Positions 27,568 to 34,894 of a stretch of 64,000 bases of DNA are shown one piece after another; position 1 is the stretch's first letter, and each line of letters begins with the position of its first letter. Under the pieces are notes generated by a model. That model saw only the letters and a list, made by a program, of their open reading frames with translations. It was not told the DNA's origin and ran no database searches. Made by a program: the position numbers and the translations under genes. Origin of the DNA: Streptomyces iranensis (lineage in GTDB: Bacteria; Actinomycetota; Actinomycetes; Streptomycetales; Streptomycetaceae); NCBI RefSeq assembly GCF_017874715.1, contig NZ_JAGGLR010000004.1, positions 310,001-374,000 on the forward strand. Direction: 5' to 3'.

Positions 27568-28299
27568 ATGCAGTTGCTGCTGCTGTCGAACTCCGCCGCG
27601 CCCGGCCGTGGCTATCTGGAACACGCACGGGAGGAGATCGCCTCGGTGCTGGACGGCGCGCGCCGGCTCGTCTTCGTGCCGTACGCGCTGGCCGACCACG
27701 ACGGCTACACCGCCCAGGTGGCCTCGGCCCTGGAGCCGCTGGGCGTGGAGGTCACCGGTGCGCACACCGCCGACGACCCGGCCGGTCTGGTGCGCGGGGC
27801 ACGGGCGGTGTTCGTCGGCGGCGGCAACAGCTTCCGGCTGCTCAAGGCGTTGCACGAGCGCGATCTGGTCCGGGCGATACGGGAGCGGGTGGCCGCGGGC
27901 GCGGTCTACATGGGCTCCAGCGCGGGCACCAACATGGCCTGCCCGACCCTGCGCACCACCAACGACATGCCCATCGTCCAGCCGCCCAGCTTCGAGGCGC
28001 TGGGCCTGCTGCCGTTCCAGATCAACCCGCACTACCTCGACGCCAAACCGGACACCGCTCACATGGGCGAGACCCGGGCCCAGCGACTCGAGCAGTTCCT
28101 CGAGGAGAACGACGTCCCCGTGCTCGGCCTCCGCGAGGGCACCTGGCTGCGCCGGAACGCGGACCGGTTGACCCTGGGCGGCATCGACGCCGGGGCGATC
28201 CTCTTCCGCCGGGGCGAGGACCCGGCGGAGCTGCGCCCCGGTGCCGATCTGAGCGCCCTGCTGCGCGAGGAGCCGCGCTTCGACTCCGCCGTGCGCTGA
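27568..28299 (+). CDS. pepE: Dipeptidase E (peptidase S51, aspartyl dipeptidase)
   Basis: This 243-residue serine peptidase of the PepE family cleaves dipeptides with N-terminal Asp. The class-I glutamine-amidotransferase-like fold shows FVGGGNSFRLL, nucleophile Ser118 in MGSSAGTNMA, RTTNDMPI with Asp133 and QINPHYLD with His155. These match the Ser-Asp-His triad of enterobacterial PepE (120/135/157) with a constant offset of two. It starts at ATG 27568 with GAAAGG upstream. It is cytoplasmic and follows the IclR regulator. Together with the OPT permease and the racemases it points to import and breakdown of Asp-containing peptides. Confidence 0.93.
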   Translation: MQLLLLSNSAAPGRGYLEHAREEIASVLDGARRLVFVPYALADHDGYTAQVASALEPLGVEVTGAHTADDPAGLVRGARAVFVGGGNSFRLLKALHERDLVRAIRERVAAGAVYMGSSAGTNMACPTLRTTNDMPIVQPPSFEALGLLPFQINPHYLDAKPDTAHMGETRAQRLEQFLEENDVPVLGLREGTWLRRNADRLTLGGIDAGAILFRRGEDPAELRPGADLSALLREEPRFDSAVR

Positions 28300-28693
28300 C
28301 GGCGGGGATCGGGTTCGCCGAGTTCGGGGGCATGGGGGTGGGACGTAAGGGGTGGGACATGGCAGGTGATGCTGGGATACGCCACCGACATCACCCCTTA
28401 CCGAAATTGACCGTAAATCACCGTCATATGAACACGGCACACCTGTCAACGGACACTTTCCGGACAAGTTTTTGTCGCGATCCTGACAGGTCGAGTCCAT
28501 TGGTGCCACTCTTCCCTCGGCCGAGGCGCGGCGCTTCCCCCAGCCCACAGCCGCGCCCGAAGCCACAGGCACAGCGACAGCCACAGCCACCCTCCACACC
28601 AGCACGCGTTCTGCCCTGCCCTGCCCGGACGGCGACCCAGCCGCCCGGTCGTCCCGGCCGTGCCACCGCGCGGCCAGCGCAGAAGGAGTCAGT
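28300..28693. other. Promoter/leader region of the first M4 protease
   Basis: About 390 bases without a gene. The stretch 28370-28500 is AT-richer than average. It holds CCTGTCA (28442-28448) paired with TGACAGG (28484-28490), and a nested GACAA-N4-TTGTC. A C/A-rich stretch (28540-28640) then leads to the AGAAGGAGT ribosome-binding site. Confidence 0.45.
28463..28476. promoter_or_regulatory. GACAA-N4-TTGTC inverted repeat upstream of M4 protease 1
   Basis: GACAA (28463-28467) and TTGTC (28472-28476) form an inverted repeat, itself enclosed by CCTGTCA and TGACAGG arms. Related GAC/GTC palindromes precede the other two M4 genes. Confidence 0.4.
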
Positions 28694-31045
28694 GTGAGAT
28701 CGCTCCCCCAACGGCACCTCAGACCCAGTAGCCGCAGATCCGGTCGCACCCCGGGCAATCGGGCCATCGCGACCGGTGCGCTGGTCGTCGCGGCGGCGAT
28801 GATCGGCGTCGGCTTCCAGAGCGGCACCGCCGCCGCCCGCCCGGACGACTCCGCGAAGGCCGCGAACGCCGCCGACCGTCCCGCCGCCCGCACGATCTCC
28901 GGCGCCCCCGACCGCGGCGCCCTCCCCGTGAAGCTGTCCCCCGCCCAGCGCGCCGAGCTGATCCGCGAGGCGGACGCCGCCAAGGGCGAGACCGCCCAGG
29001 ACCTCAAGCTCGGGGCCAAGGAGAAGCTGGTCGTCAAGGACGTCGTCAAGGACGCCGACGGCACGACGCACACCCGCTACGAGCGCACCTACGCCGGACT
29101 CCCCGTCCTCGGCGGCGACTTGGTCGTCGACCGGGCGAAGAGCGGCGCGCCGCTGACCGTCGCCAAGGCCACCAAGGCCCGGCTGACCGTCCCGACCACC
29201 AGCGCCGCCGTCGCACCCGCCACCGCCGAGAAGGCCGCCGTGAAGGCGGCGAACGCGCAGGGCTCGCGGAAGACCTCCGCCGACCGGGCGCCCCGCAAGG
29301 TGATCTGGGCCGCGAAGGGCACCCCGACCCTCGCCTACGAGACGGTCGTCGGCGGCCTCCAGGAGGACGGCACTCCGAACGAGCTGCACGTCATCACCGA
29401 CGCGGCCACCGGCAAGAAGCTGTTCGAGTTCCAGGGCGTCAAGAAGGGCACCGGGAACAGCCAGTACAGCGGCCAGGTGACCCTCGGCACCTCGGGCAGC
29501 GCCGGCTCGTACAACCTCACCGACTCCGGTCGCGGCAACCACAAGACGTACAACCTCAACCGCTCCACCTCGGGCACCGGCACGCTCTTCACGGACGCCG
29601 ACGACGTCTGGGGCAACGGCACCACCTCCGACGCCGCGACCGCCGGGGTGGACGCGCACTACGGCGCCGCCGAGACCTGGGACTACTACAAGAACGTCCA
29701 CGGCCGCACCGGTATCCGGGGCGACGGCGTCGGGGCGTACTCCCGGGTCCACTACAGCAGCGGTTACGTCAACGCCTTCTGGCAGGACGCCTGCTTCTGC
29801 ATGACCTACGGCGATGGCTCGGGCAACGCCAAGCCGCTGACCTCCATCGATGTCGCCGCGCACGAGATGAGCCACGGTGTCACCGCGGCCACCGCCAACC
29901 TCACCTACAGCGGTGAGTCCGGCGGGCTCAACGAGGGCACCTCCGACATCTTCGCCGCCGCCGTCGAGTTCTACGCGAACAACGCGAACGACCCCGGTGA
30001 CTACCTCGTCGGCGAGAAGATCGACATCAACGGCAACGGCACCCCGCTGCGCTACATGGACAAGCCCAGCAAGGACGGGGCCTCCAAGGACAGCTGGTAC
30101 TCCGGTGTCGGCAATGTGGACGTCCACTACTCGTCCGGCATCGCCAACCACTTCTTCTACCTGCTCTCCGAGGGCAGCGGCGCCAAGGTCATCAACGGCG
30201 TGAGCTACAACAGCCCGACGTACGACAACCTCCCGGTCACCGGCATCGGGCGGGACAACGCGGAGAAGATCTGGTTCAAGGCGCTGAGCCAGCGGATGAC
30301 CTCCAACACCAACTACGCGGGCGCCCGCGACGCCACACTGTGGGCGGCGGGCGAGCTGTTCGGCCAGGGCAGCGCGCAGTACAACGCGGTGGCCAACGCC
30401 TGGGCCGGGGTCAACGTCGGCACCCGGATCGCCGACGGCGTCACCGTCACCCCGCCCGGCGACCAGACCAGCGTCGTCAACCAGGCCACCGGCCTCCAGA
30501 TCACCGCGACCAGCTCCAACCCGGGCGCGCTGAGCTACGCGGCCACCGGGCTCCCCGCGGGCCTGGCCATCGACTCCGCCAGCGGTCTGGTCTCCGGCAC
30601 CCCGACCACCGTCGGGTCGAGCTCGGTGACCGTCACGGTGACCGACTCGGCCGGCAAGACGGGTACGGCGTCCTTCACCTGGACGGTCGGCACCAGCGGC
30701 GGCAATGTCTTCGAGAACACCGCGGACATCGCCATCCCGGACGCGGGTGAGCCGATCACCTCGCCGATCTCGGTGAGCCGGGCCGGCAACGCGCCCAGCA
30801 ACCTCCAGGTGGGCGTGGACATCGTGCACACCTACCGCGGCGACCTGGTGATCGACCTGGTGGCCCCGGACGGTACGGCCTACCGGCTCAAGGACAGCAG
30901 CCTCTTCGACTCGGCGGACGATGTGCGGACCACGTACACCGTGAACGCGTCCTCCGAGACCGCGGTCGGCACCTGGAAGCTGCGGGTGCAGGACATGTAC
31001 GCCCAGGACACCGGCTACATCAACAGCTGGAAGCTGACGTTCTGA
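28694..31045 (+). CDS. Secreted M4 metalloprotease with He_PIG and P-domain
   Basis: This 783-residue thermolysin-like neutral protease is the longest of three tandem paralogues. It has a signal peptide in residues 1-~48, an FTP/PepSY propeptide to ~220, and an M4 catalytic domain with zinc ligands His390, His394 (HEMSH) and Glu414 (GGLNEGTSD). The active-site His lies in VHYSSGIANHFFYL. The catalytic part ends near WAGVNVG. C-terminal to it are a He_PIG Ig-like domain (LSYAATGLPAGLAIDSASGL) and a proprotein-convertase P-domain (VDIVHTYRGDLVIDL, YINSWKL). GTG 28694 follows AGAAGGAGT. Such enzymes digest extracellular protein; the extra modules may aid substrate binding. A strong terminator follows. 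Confidence 0.95.
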   Translation: MRSLPQRHLRPSSRRSGRTPGNRAIATGALVVAAAMIGVGFQSGTAAARPDDSAKAANAADRPAARTISGAPDRGALPVKLSPAQRAELIREADAAKGETAQDLKLGAKEKLVVKDVVKDADGTTHTRYERTYAGLPVLGGDLVVDRAKSGAPLTVAKATKARLTVPTTSAAVAPATAEKAAVKAANAQGSRKTSADRAPRKVIWAAKGTPTLAYETVVGGLQEDGTPNELHVITDAATGKKLFEFQGVKKGTGNSQYSGQVTLGTSGSAGSYNLTDSGRGNHKTYNLNRSTSGTGTLFTDADDVWGNGTTSDAATAGVDAHYGAAETWDYYKNVHGRTGIRGDGVGAYSRVHYSSGYVNAFWQDACFCMTYGDGSGNAKPLTSIDVAAHEMSHGVTAATANLTYSGESGGLNEGTSDIFAAAVEFYANNANDPGDYLVGEKIDINGNGTPLRYMDKPSKDGASKDSWYSGVGNVDVHYSSGIANHFFYLLSEGSGAKVINGVSYNSPTYDNLPVTGIGRDNAEKIWFKALSQRMTSNTNYAGARDATLWAAGELFGQGSAQYNAVANAWAGVNVGTRIADGVTVTPPGDQTSVVNQATGLQITATSSNPGALSYAATGLPAGLAIDSASGLVSGTPTTVGSSSVTVTVTDSAGKTGTASFTWTVGTSGGNVFENTADIAIPDAGEPITSPISVSRAGNAPSNLQVGVDIVHTYRGDLVIDLVAPDGTAYRLKDSSLFDSADDVRTTYTVNASSETAVGTWKLRVQDMYAQDTGYINSWKLTF

Positions 31046-31095
31046 AGGTTCTGACGCACTGACGTTCTGACCGAGCCTCGAGGCTCACCCAGGAC

Positions 31096-31142
31096 AGGCG
31101 CCGCCAGGGGTCGACCCGACTCCCCCTGGCGGCGCCTCTTTT
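31096..31142 (+). terminator. Rho-independent terminator after M4 protease 1
   Basis: AGGCGCCGCCAGGGG (31096-31110) pairs perfectly with CCCCTGGCGGCGCCT (31123-31137), followed by CTTTTT. The stem is 15 base pairs with a T run. Confidence 0.92.
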
Positions 31143-31223
31143 AGCCCATTTTCAGTCCATGACTCTTACATACGCCTGTCCGGAATCCGAAGGTTGATCA
31201 GCATTCAACGAACATTTTCCCTT

Positions 31224-31233
31224 CGACCTGTCG
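31224..31233. promoter_or_regulatory. CGAC-CT-GTCG palindrome upstream of M4 protease 2
   Basis: This short palindrome lies in the AT-richer promoter region 133 bases upstream of the second protease start. It resembles the GAC/GTC inverted repeats before the paralogues but is short. Confidence 0.3.
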
Positions 31234-31365
31234 TGAAACCCGTGACATGTCCCGGACTTGTGTGACAGTCTGCCCAACGCATTACGCATCAGTACCTCTT
31301 GTTCAGCACCGGACCGCACTTCCCCGCAGTCCGGCGCTGACCCCCCACAGCAACGAGGAGATCGC

Positions 31366-33015
31366 GTGCGCAAGACCTTCAGCATGCCCATATCCGGTGC
31401 GGCGAAGCGGCGTTCCGCCATCGCCGCCGGTACCGCGGTCGCCGCGGCGGCCCTGCTCGCCTCCGGACTGAGCACCGGCACCGCGGGTGCCGCCCCGGCC
31501 AAGTCCGGCGCCCAGCCCACGGCGCTCACCGCCTCGGCCCGTGCCGAGCTGCTCCGCGAGGCCAACACGACCAAGGCGGACACCGCCTCGTCGCTCGGCC
31601 TCGGCGCCAAGGAGAAGCTGGTCGTCAAGGACGTCATCAAGGACGCCGACGGCACCACCCACACCCGCTACGACCGCACCTACGACGGACTGCCCGTCCT
31701 CGGTGGCGACCTGATCGTCCACCGCGCCAAGGGCGGTGACGTCCGAAGTGTCACCAAGGCCACCAAGGCCACCGTCAAGGTCGCCTCCACCACGGCCGGG
31801 ATCGCCCCGAGCGCCGCGGCGAAGTCGGCCGTCAAGCTGGCCAAGGCCGACGACACCGCCAAGGCCGCGGCCGACCAGGCCCCGCGCAAGGTGATCTGGG
31901 CCGCCGACGGCAAGCCCGTGCTCGCCTACGAGACCGTCGTCGGCGGGGTGCAGAAGGACGGCACCCCGAACCAGCTGCACGTCATCACCGACGCCGCCAC
32001 CGGCAAGAAGCTCTACGAGTACCAGGGCATCGAGACCGGCAAGGGCGAGAGCGAGTACAGCGGCTCGGTCGAGCTGGGCACCAGCAAGGAAGGCAGCGGT
32101 TACACCCTGACCGACGCCGACCGCGGCGGCCACAAGACCACCAACCTGGAGAACAAGGAGGACGGCGAGGGCAAGGCCTTCACCGACGACGACGACAACT
32201 GGGGCACCGGCAAGCCGGACGACCCCCAGACCGCCGCCGTCGACGCCCACTACGGCGCCGCCGCCACCTGGGACTACTACAAGAACGTGCACGGCCGCGA
32301 CGGCATCGCGGGCGACGGCAAGGGCGCCTACTCCCGCGTGCACTACGGCGACAGCTACGTCAACGCCTTCTGGGACGACAGCTGCTTCTGCATGACCTAC
32401 GGCGACGGCCAGGGCAACAAGGCCCCGCTGACCGCGCTCGACGTGGCGGGCCACGAGATGAGCCACGGCGTCACCTCCACGACCGCGGGCCTGGAGTACA
32501 GCGGCGAGTCGGGCGGCCTCAACGAGGCCACCTCCGACATCTTCGGCACCTCGGTGGAGTTCAACGTCAAGAACACCACCGACGTCGGTGACTACCTCAT
32601 CGGCGAGGCGATCGACATCAACGGTGACGGCACCCCGCTGCGCTACATGGACAAGCCCAGCAAGGACGGCCAGTCCGCGGACAACTGGTCCGACGGCGTG
32701 GGCGACCAGGACGTGCACTACTCCTCCGGTGTCGCCAACCACTTCTTCTACCTGCTGTCCGAGGGCAGCGGCGCGAAGGAGATCAACGGTGTGAAGTACG
32801 ACAGCCCCACCTCCGACGGCTCCAAGGTCGAGGGCATCGGGCGGGACAAGGCCGAGAAGATCTGGTACAAGGCCCTGACCACGTACATGACCTCCAACAC
32901 CGACTACCACGCCGCCCGTGAGGCCACGCAGAAGGCCGCCACGGACCTGTACGGCGCCGACAGCGCCGAGTCCAAGGGCGTGGACGCCGCCTGGGCCGGG
33001 GTCAACGTCAAGTAA
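31366..33015 (+). CDS. Secreted M4 metalloprotease (paralogue 2)
   Basis: This 549-residue thermolysin-like protease has a signal peptide in residues 1-~45 (AIAAGTAVAAAALLASGL ending TAGAA) and an FTP/PepSY propeptide to about residue 195. The catalytic domain has HEMSH (His363, His367) and Glu387 in GGLNEATSD, with VHYSSGVANHFFYLLS carrying the transition-state His. It stops at WAGVNVK, so it lacks the C-terminal modules of paralogue 1. I chose GTG 31366 (VRKTFSMP) with GAGGAG 5 bases upstream; the frame opens at 31258. CFCMTYGDG, with two Cys, is shared by all three copies. It has its own promoter region and terminator. Confidence 0.95.
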   Translation: MRKTFSMPISGAAKRRSAIAAGTAVAAAALLASGLSTGTAGAAPAKSGAQPTALTASARAELLREANTTKADTASSLGLGAKEKLVVKDVIKDADGTTHTRYDRTYDGLPVLGGDLIVHRAKGGDVRSVTKATKATVKVASTTAGIAPSAAAKSAVKLAKADDTAKAAADQAPRKVIWAADGKPVLAYETVVGGVQKDGTPNQLHVITDAATGKKLYEYQGIETGKGESEYSGSVELGTSKEGSGYTLTDADRGGHKTTNLENKEDGEGKAFTDDDDNWGTGKPDDPQTAAVDAHYGAAATWDYYKNVHGRDGIAGDGKGAYSRVHYGDSYVNAFWDDSCFCMTYGDGQGNKAPLTALDVAGHEMSHGVTSTTAGLEYSGESGGLNEATSDIFGTSVEFNVKNTTDVGDYLIGEAIDINGDGTPLRYMDKPSKDGQSADNWSDGVGDQDVHYSSGVANHFFYLLSEGSGAKEINGVKYDSPTSDGSKVEGIGRDKAEKIWYKALTTYMTSNTDYHAAREATQKAATDLYGADSAESKGVDAAWAGVNVK

Positions 33016-33044
33016 AACCAACTGAGTTACCGCACGACACTCTG

Positions 33045-33077
33045 CCGGTGCCCGGGGCCTGAGGCCCCGGGCACCGG
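33045..33077 (+). terminator. Hairpin terminator after M4 protease 2
   Basis: CCGGTGCCCGGGGCCT (33045-33060) and AGGCCCCGGGCACCGG (33062-33077) are exact complements, giving a 16-base palindromic stem. No T tract follows, as is common for Streptomyces terminators. Confidence 0.85.
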
Positions 33078-33097
33078 TATGTTTCATCCACGGTAAA

Positions 33098-33113
33098 GCG
33101 ACATCTTTGTCGC
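33098..33113. promoter_or_regulatory. GCGACA-TCTT-TGTCGC inverted repeat upstream of M4 protease 3
   Basis: GCGACA (33098-33103) and TGTCGC (33108-33113) form a perfect inverted repeat 47 bases before the GTG start. It overlaps the likely promoter, since only 84 bases separate the previous terminator from this start. Confidence 0.5.
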
Positions 33114-33160
33114 GTTGGGCGGAAGCTTCACCCAACTCCCCAACACAACTGGAGATACGC

Positions 33161-34840
33161 GTGGATTCACGTTCGACGTCAGCCATATCCGGCATATCCC
33201 GTCTCAGACGCTCGCGTACCGCCCTCGCCGCCGGAGCGGCGACCCTGGCCGCCTCCCTGCTCGTCGCCGGCGCCACCGCCGGATCCGCGAACGCGGCCGC
33301 TCCTTCGGCTCCTTCGGCCACCCCCTCGGGTGCCGCCACCGTCCCGCTCTCCCCCTCGGTCCGCGCCGAGCTGCTGCGGGAGGCGGGCTCCACCGCCGTC
33401 TCCACCGCGAAGTCGCTGCGGCTCGGTGCCAAGGAGAAGCTGGTCGTCAGGGACGTCGTCAAGGACGCCGACGGCACCACCCACACCCGCTACGAGCGCA
33501 CCTACGCGGGACTGCCGGTCCTCGGCGGCGATCTGATCGTCCATGAGTCCGCGACCGGCGCCTCCCAGGGTGTCGACAAGGCGACCGACGCCGACATCGA
33601 GGTCGGCGACACCAGCGCCGCCATCGCCCCCTCCGGCGCCGAGCGGTCCGCCCTCGGCGCCGCGCGGGCCGCGGGCGACAAGAAGGCGGGGGCCGAGGAC
33701 GCGCGCAAGGTGATCTGGGCCGCCACCGGCAAGCCCACGCTCGCGTACGAGACGGTCGTCACCGGGGTGCAGAAGGACGGTACGCCGAGCAAGCTGCACG
33801 TCATCACCGACGCCGACTCCGGCCGGAAGCTCTACGAGTTCCAGGCCGTCGAGAACGGCACCGGCACCGGCCAGCACAACGGCAAGGTCACCGTCGGCAG
33901 CGTCCGCAGCGGCAGCCAGTGGATGCTGAAGGACGCCCCGCGCGGCGGCCACCAGACGTACAACCTCAAGCACGCGTGGGAAGACACCAAGAAGGGGTCG
34001 GCGTTCTACGACGCCGACAACGTCTGGGGCAACGGCAAGCCCACCATCGCGCAGACCGCCGCCGTGGACGTCCACTACGGCGCGGCCATGACCTGGGACT
34101 ACTACAAGTACGTCCTCGGCCGGAACGGCATCAAGGGCAACGGCAAGGCCGCGTACTCCCGCGTCCACTACGGCGACGCGTACGAGAACGCCTTCTGGGA
34201 CGACGACTGCTTCTGCATGACCTACGGCGACGGCGCGGGCAACAAGAAGCCGCTGACCTCGCTCGACGTCGCCGGCCACGAGATGAGCCACGGGCTCACC
34301 TCGGCCACCGCCAACCTCGAGTACAGCGGCGAGTCCGGCGGGCTCAACGAGGCCACCTCCGACATCTTCGGCACCGCCGTGGAGTGGTACGCCAAGAACG
34401 CCAAGGACCCCGGTGACTACCTCATCGGCGAGAAGATCGACATCAACGGCGACGGCACCCCGCTGCGCTACATGGACAAGCCCAGCAAGGACGGCCTGTC
34501 CTACGACTACTGGAAGAGCGGTGTGGGCGACGACGACCCGCACTTCACCTCCGGTATCGCCAACCACTTCTTCTATCTGCTGTCCGAGGGCAGCGGCCGC
34601 AAGGTCATCGGCGGGGTGACCTACAACAGCCCGACCAAGGACGGCCGCACCGTCAAGGGCATCGGCCGCGCCAAGGCCGAGAAGATCTGGTACAAGGCCC
34701 TGACCACGTACATGACCTCGACCACCAACTACGCCAAGGCCCGCACCGCGACCCTCAAGGCCGCGAAGGCGCTGTACGGCGCGAGCAGCGCCGAGTACAA
34801 GGCGGTCGACAACGCCTGGGGCGGCGTGAACGTCAAGTGA
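33161..34840 (+). CDS. Secreted M4 metalloprotease (paralogue 3)
   Basis: This 559-residue thermolysin-like protease has a signal peptide (RTALAAGAATLAASLLVAGA) cleaving near ANAA and an FTP/PepSY propeptide. Catalytic HEMSH is at His373/His377 and the third ligand is Glu397 in GGLNEATSD. The active-site His segment reads PHFTSGIANHFFYLLS, where the other copies have VHYSSG. I chose GTG 33161 with GGAGAT 6 bases upstream. The C-terminus WGGVNVK ends at the catalytic domain. The three copies share long identical stretches such as LRYMDKPSKDG, indicating tandem duplication with later divergence of pro-regions. Confidence 0.95.
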   Translation: MDSRSTSAISGISRLRRSRTALAAGAATLAASLLVAGATAGSANAAAPSAPSATPSGAATVPLSPSVRAELLREAGSTAVSTAKSLRLGAKEKLVVRDVVKDADGTTHTRYERTYAGLPVLGGDLIVHESATGASQGVDKATDADIEVGDTSAAIAPSGAERSALGAARAAGDKKAGAEDARKVIWAATGKPTLAYETVVTGVQKDGTPSKLHVITDADSGRKLYEFQAVENGTGTGQHNGKVTVGSVRSGSQWMLKDAPRGGHQTYNLKHAWEDTKKGSAFYDADNVWGNGKPTIAQTAAVDVHYGAAMTWDYYKYVLGRNGIKGNGKAAYSRVHYGDAYENAFWDDDCFCMTYGDGAGNKKPLTSLDVAGHEMSHGLTSATANLEYSGESGGLNEATSDIFGTAVEWYAKNAKDPGDYLIGEKIDINGDGTPLRYMDKPSKDGLSYDYWKSGVGDDDPHFTSGIANHFFYLLSEGSGRKVIGGVTYNSPTKDGRTVKGIGRAKAEKIWYKALTTYMTSTTNYAKARTATLKAAKALYGASSAEYKAVDNAWGGVNVK

Positions 34841-34845
34841 CCCCG

Positions 34846-34879
34846 CCGGTCGGCCGGGCTGCCCAGCCCGGCCGACCGG
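34846..34879 (+). terminator. Hairpin terminator after M4 protease 3
   Basis: CCGGTCGGCCGGGCT (34846-34860) pairs perfectly with AGCCCGGCCGACCGG (34865-34879) over a GCCC loop. It sits between convergent genes and may serve both. Confidence 0.85.
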
Positions 34880-34894
34880 TTACCCCTCCATCTC

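Noticed and set aside
28407..28432. TTGACC and TATGAA as a vegetative promoter for M4 protease 1
   Set aside because: The spacer is only 14 bases, too short for a standard -35/-10 pair.
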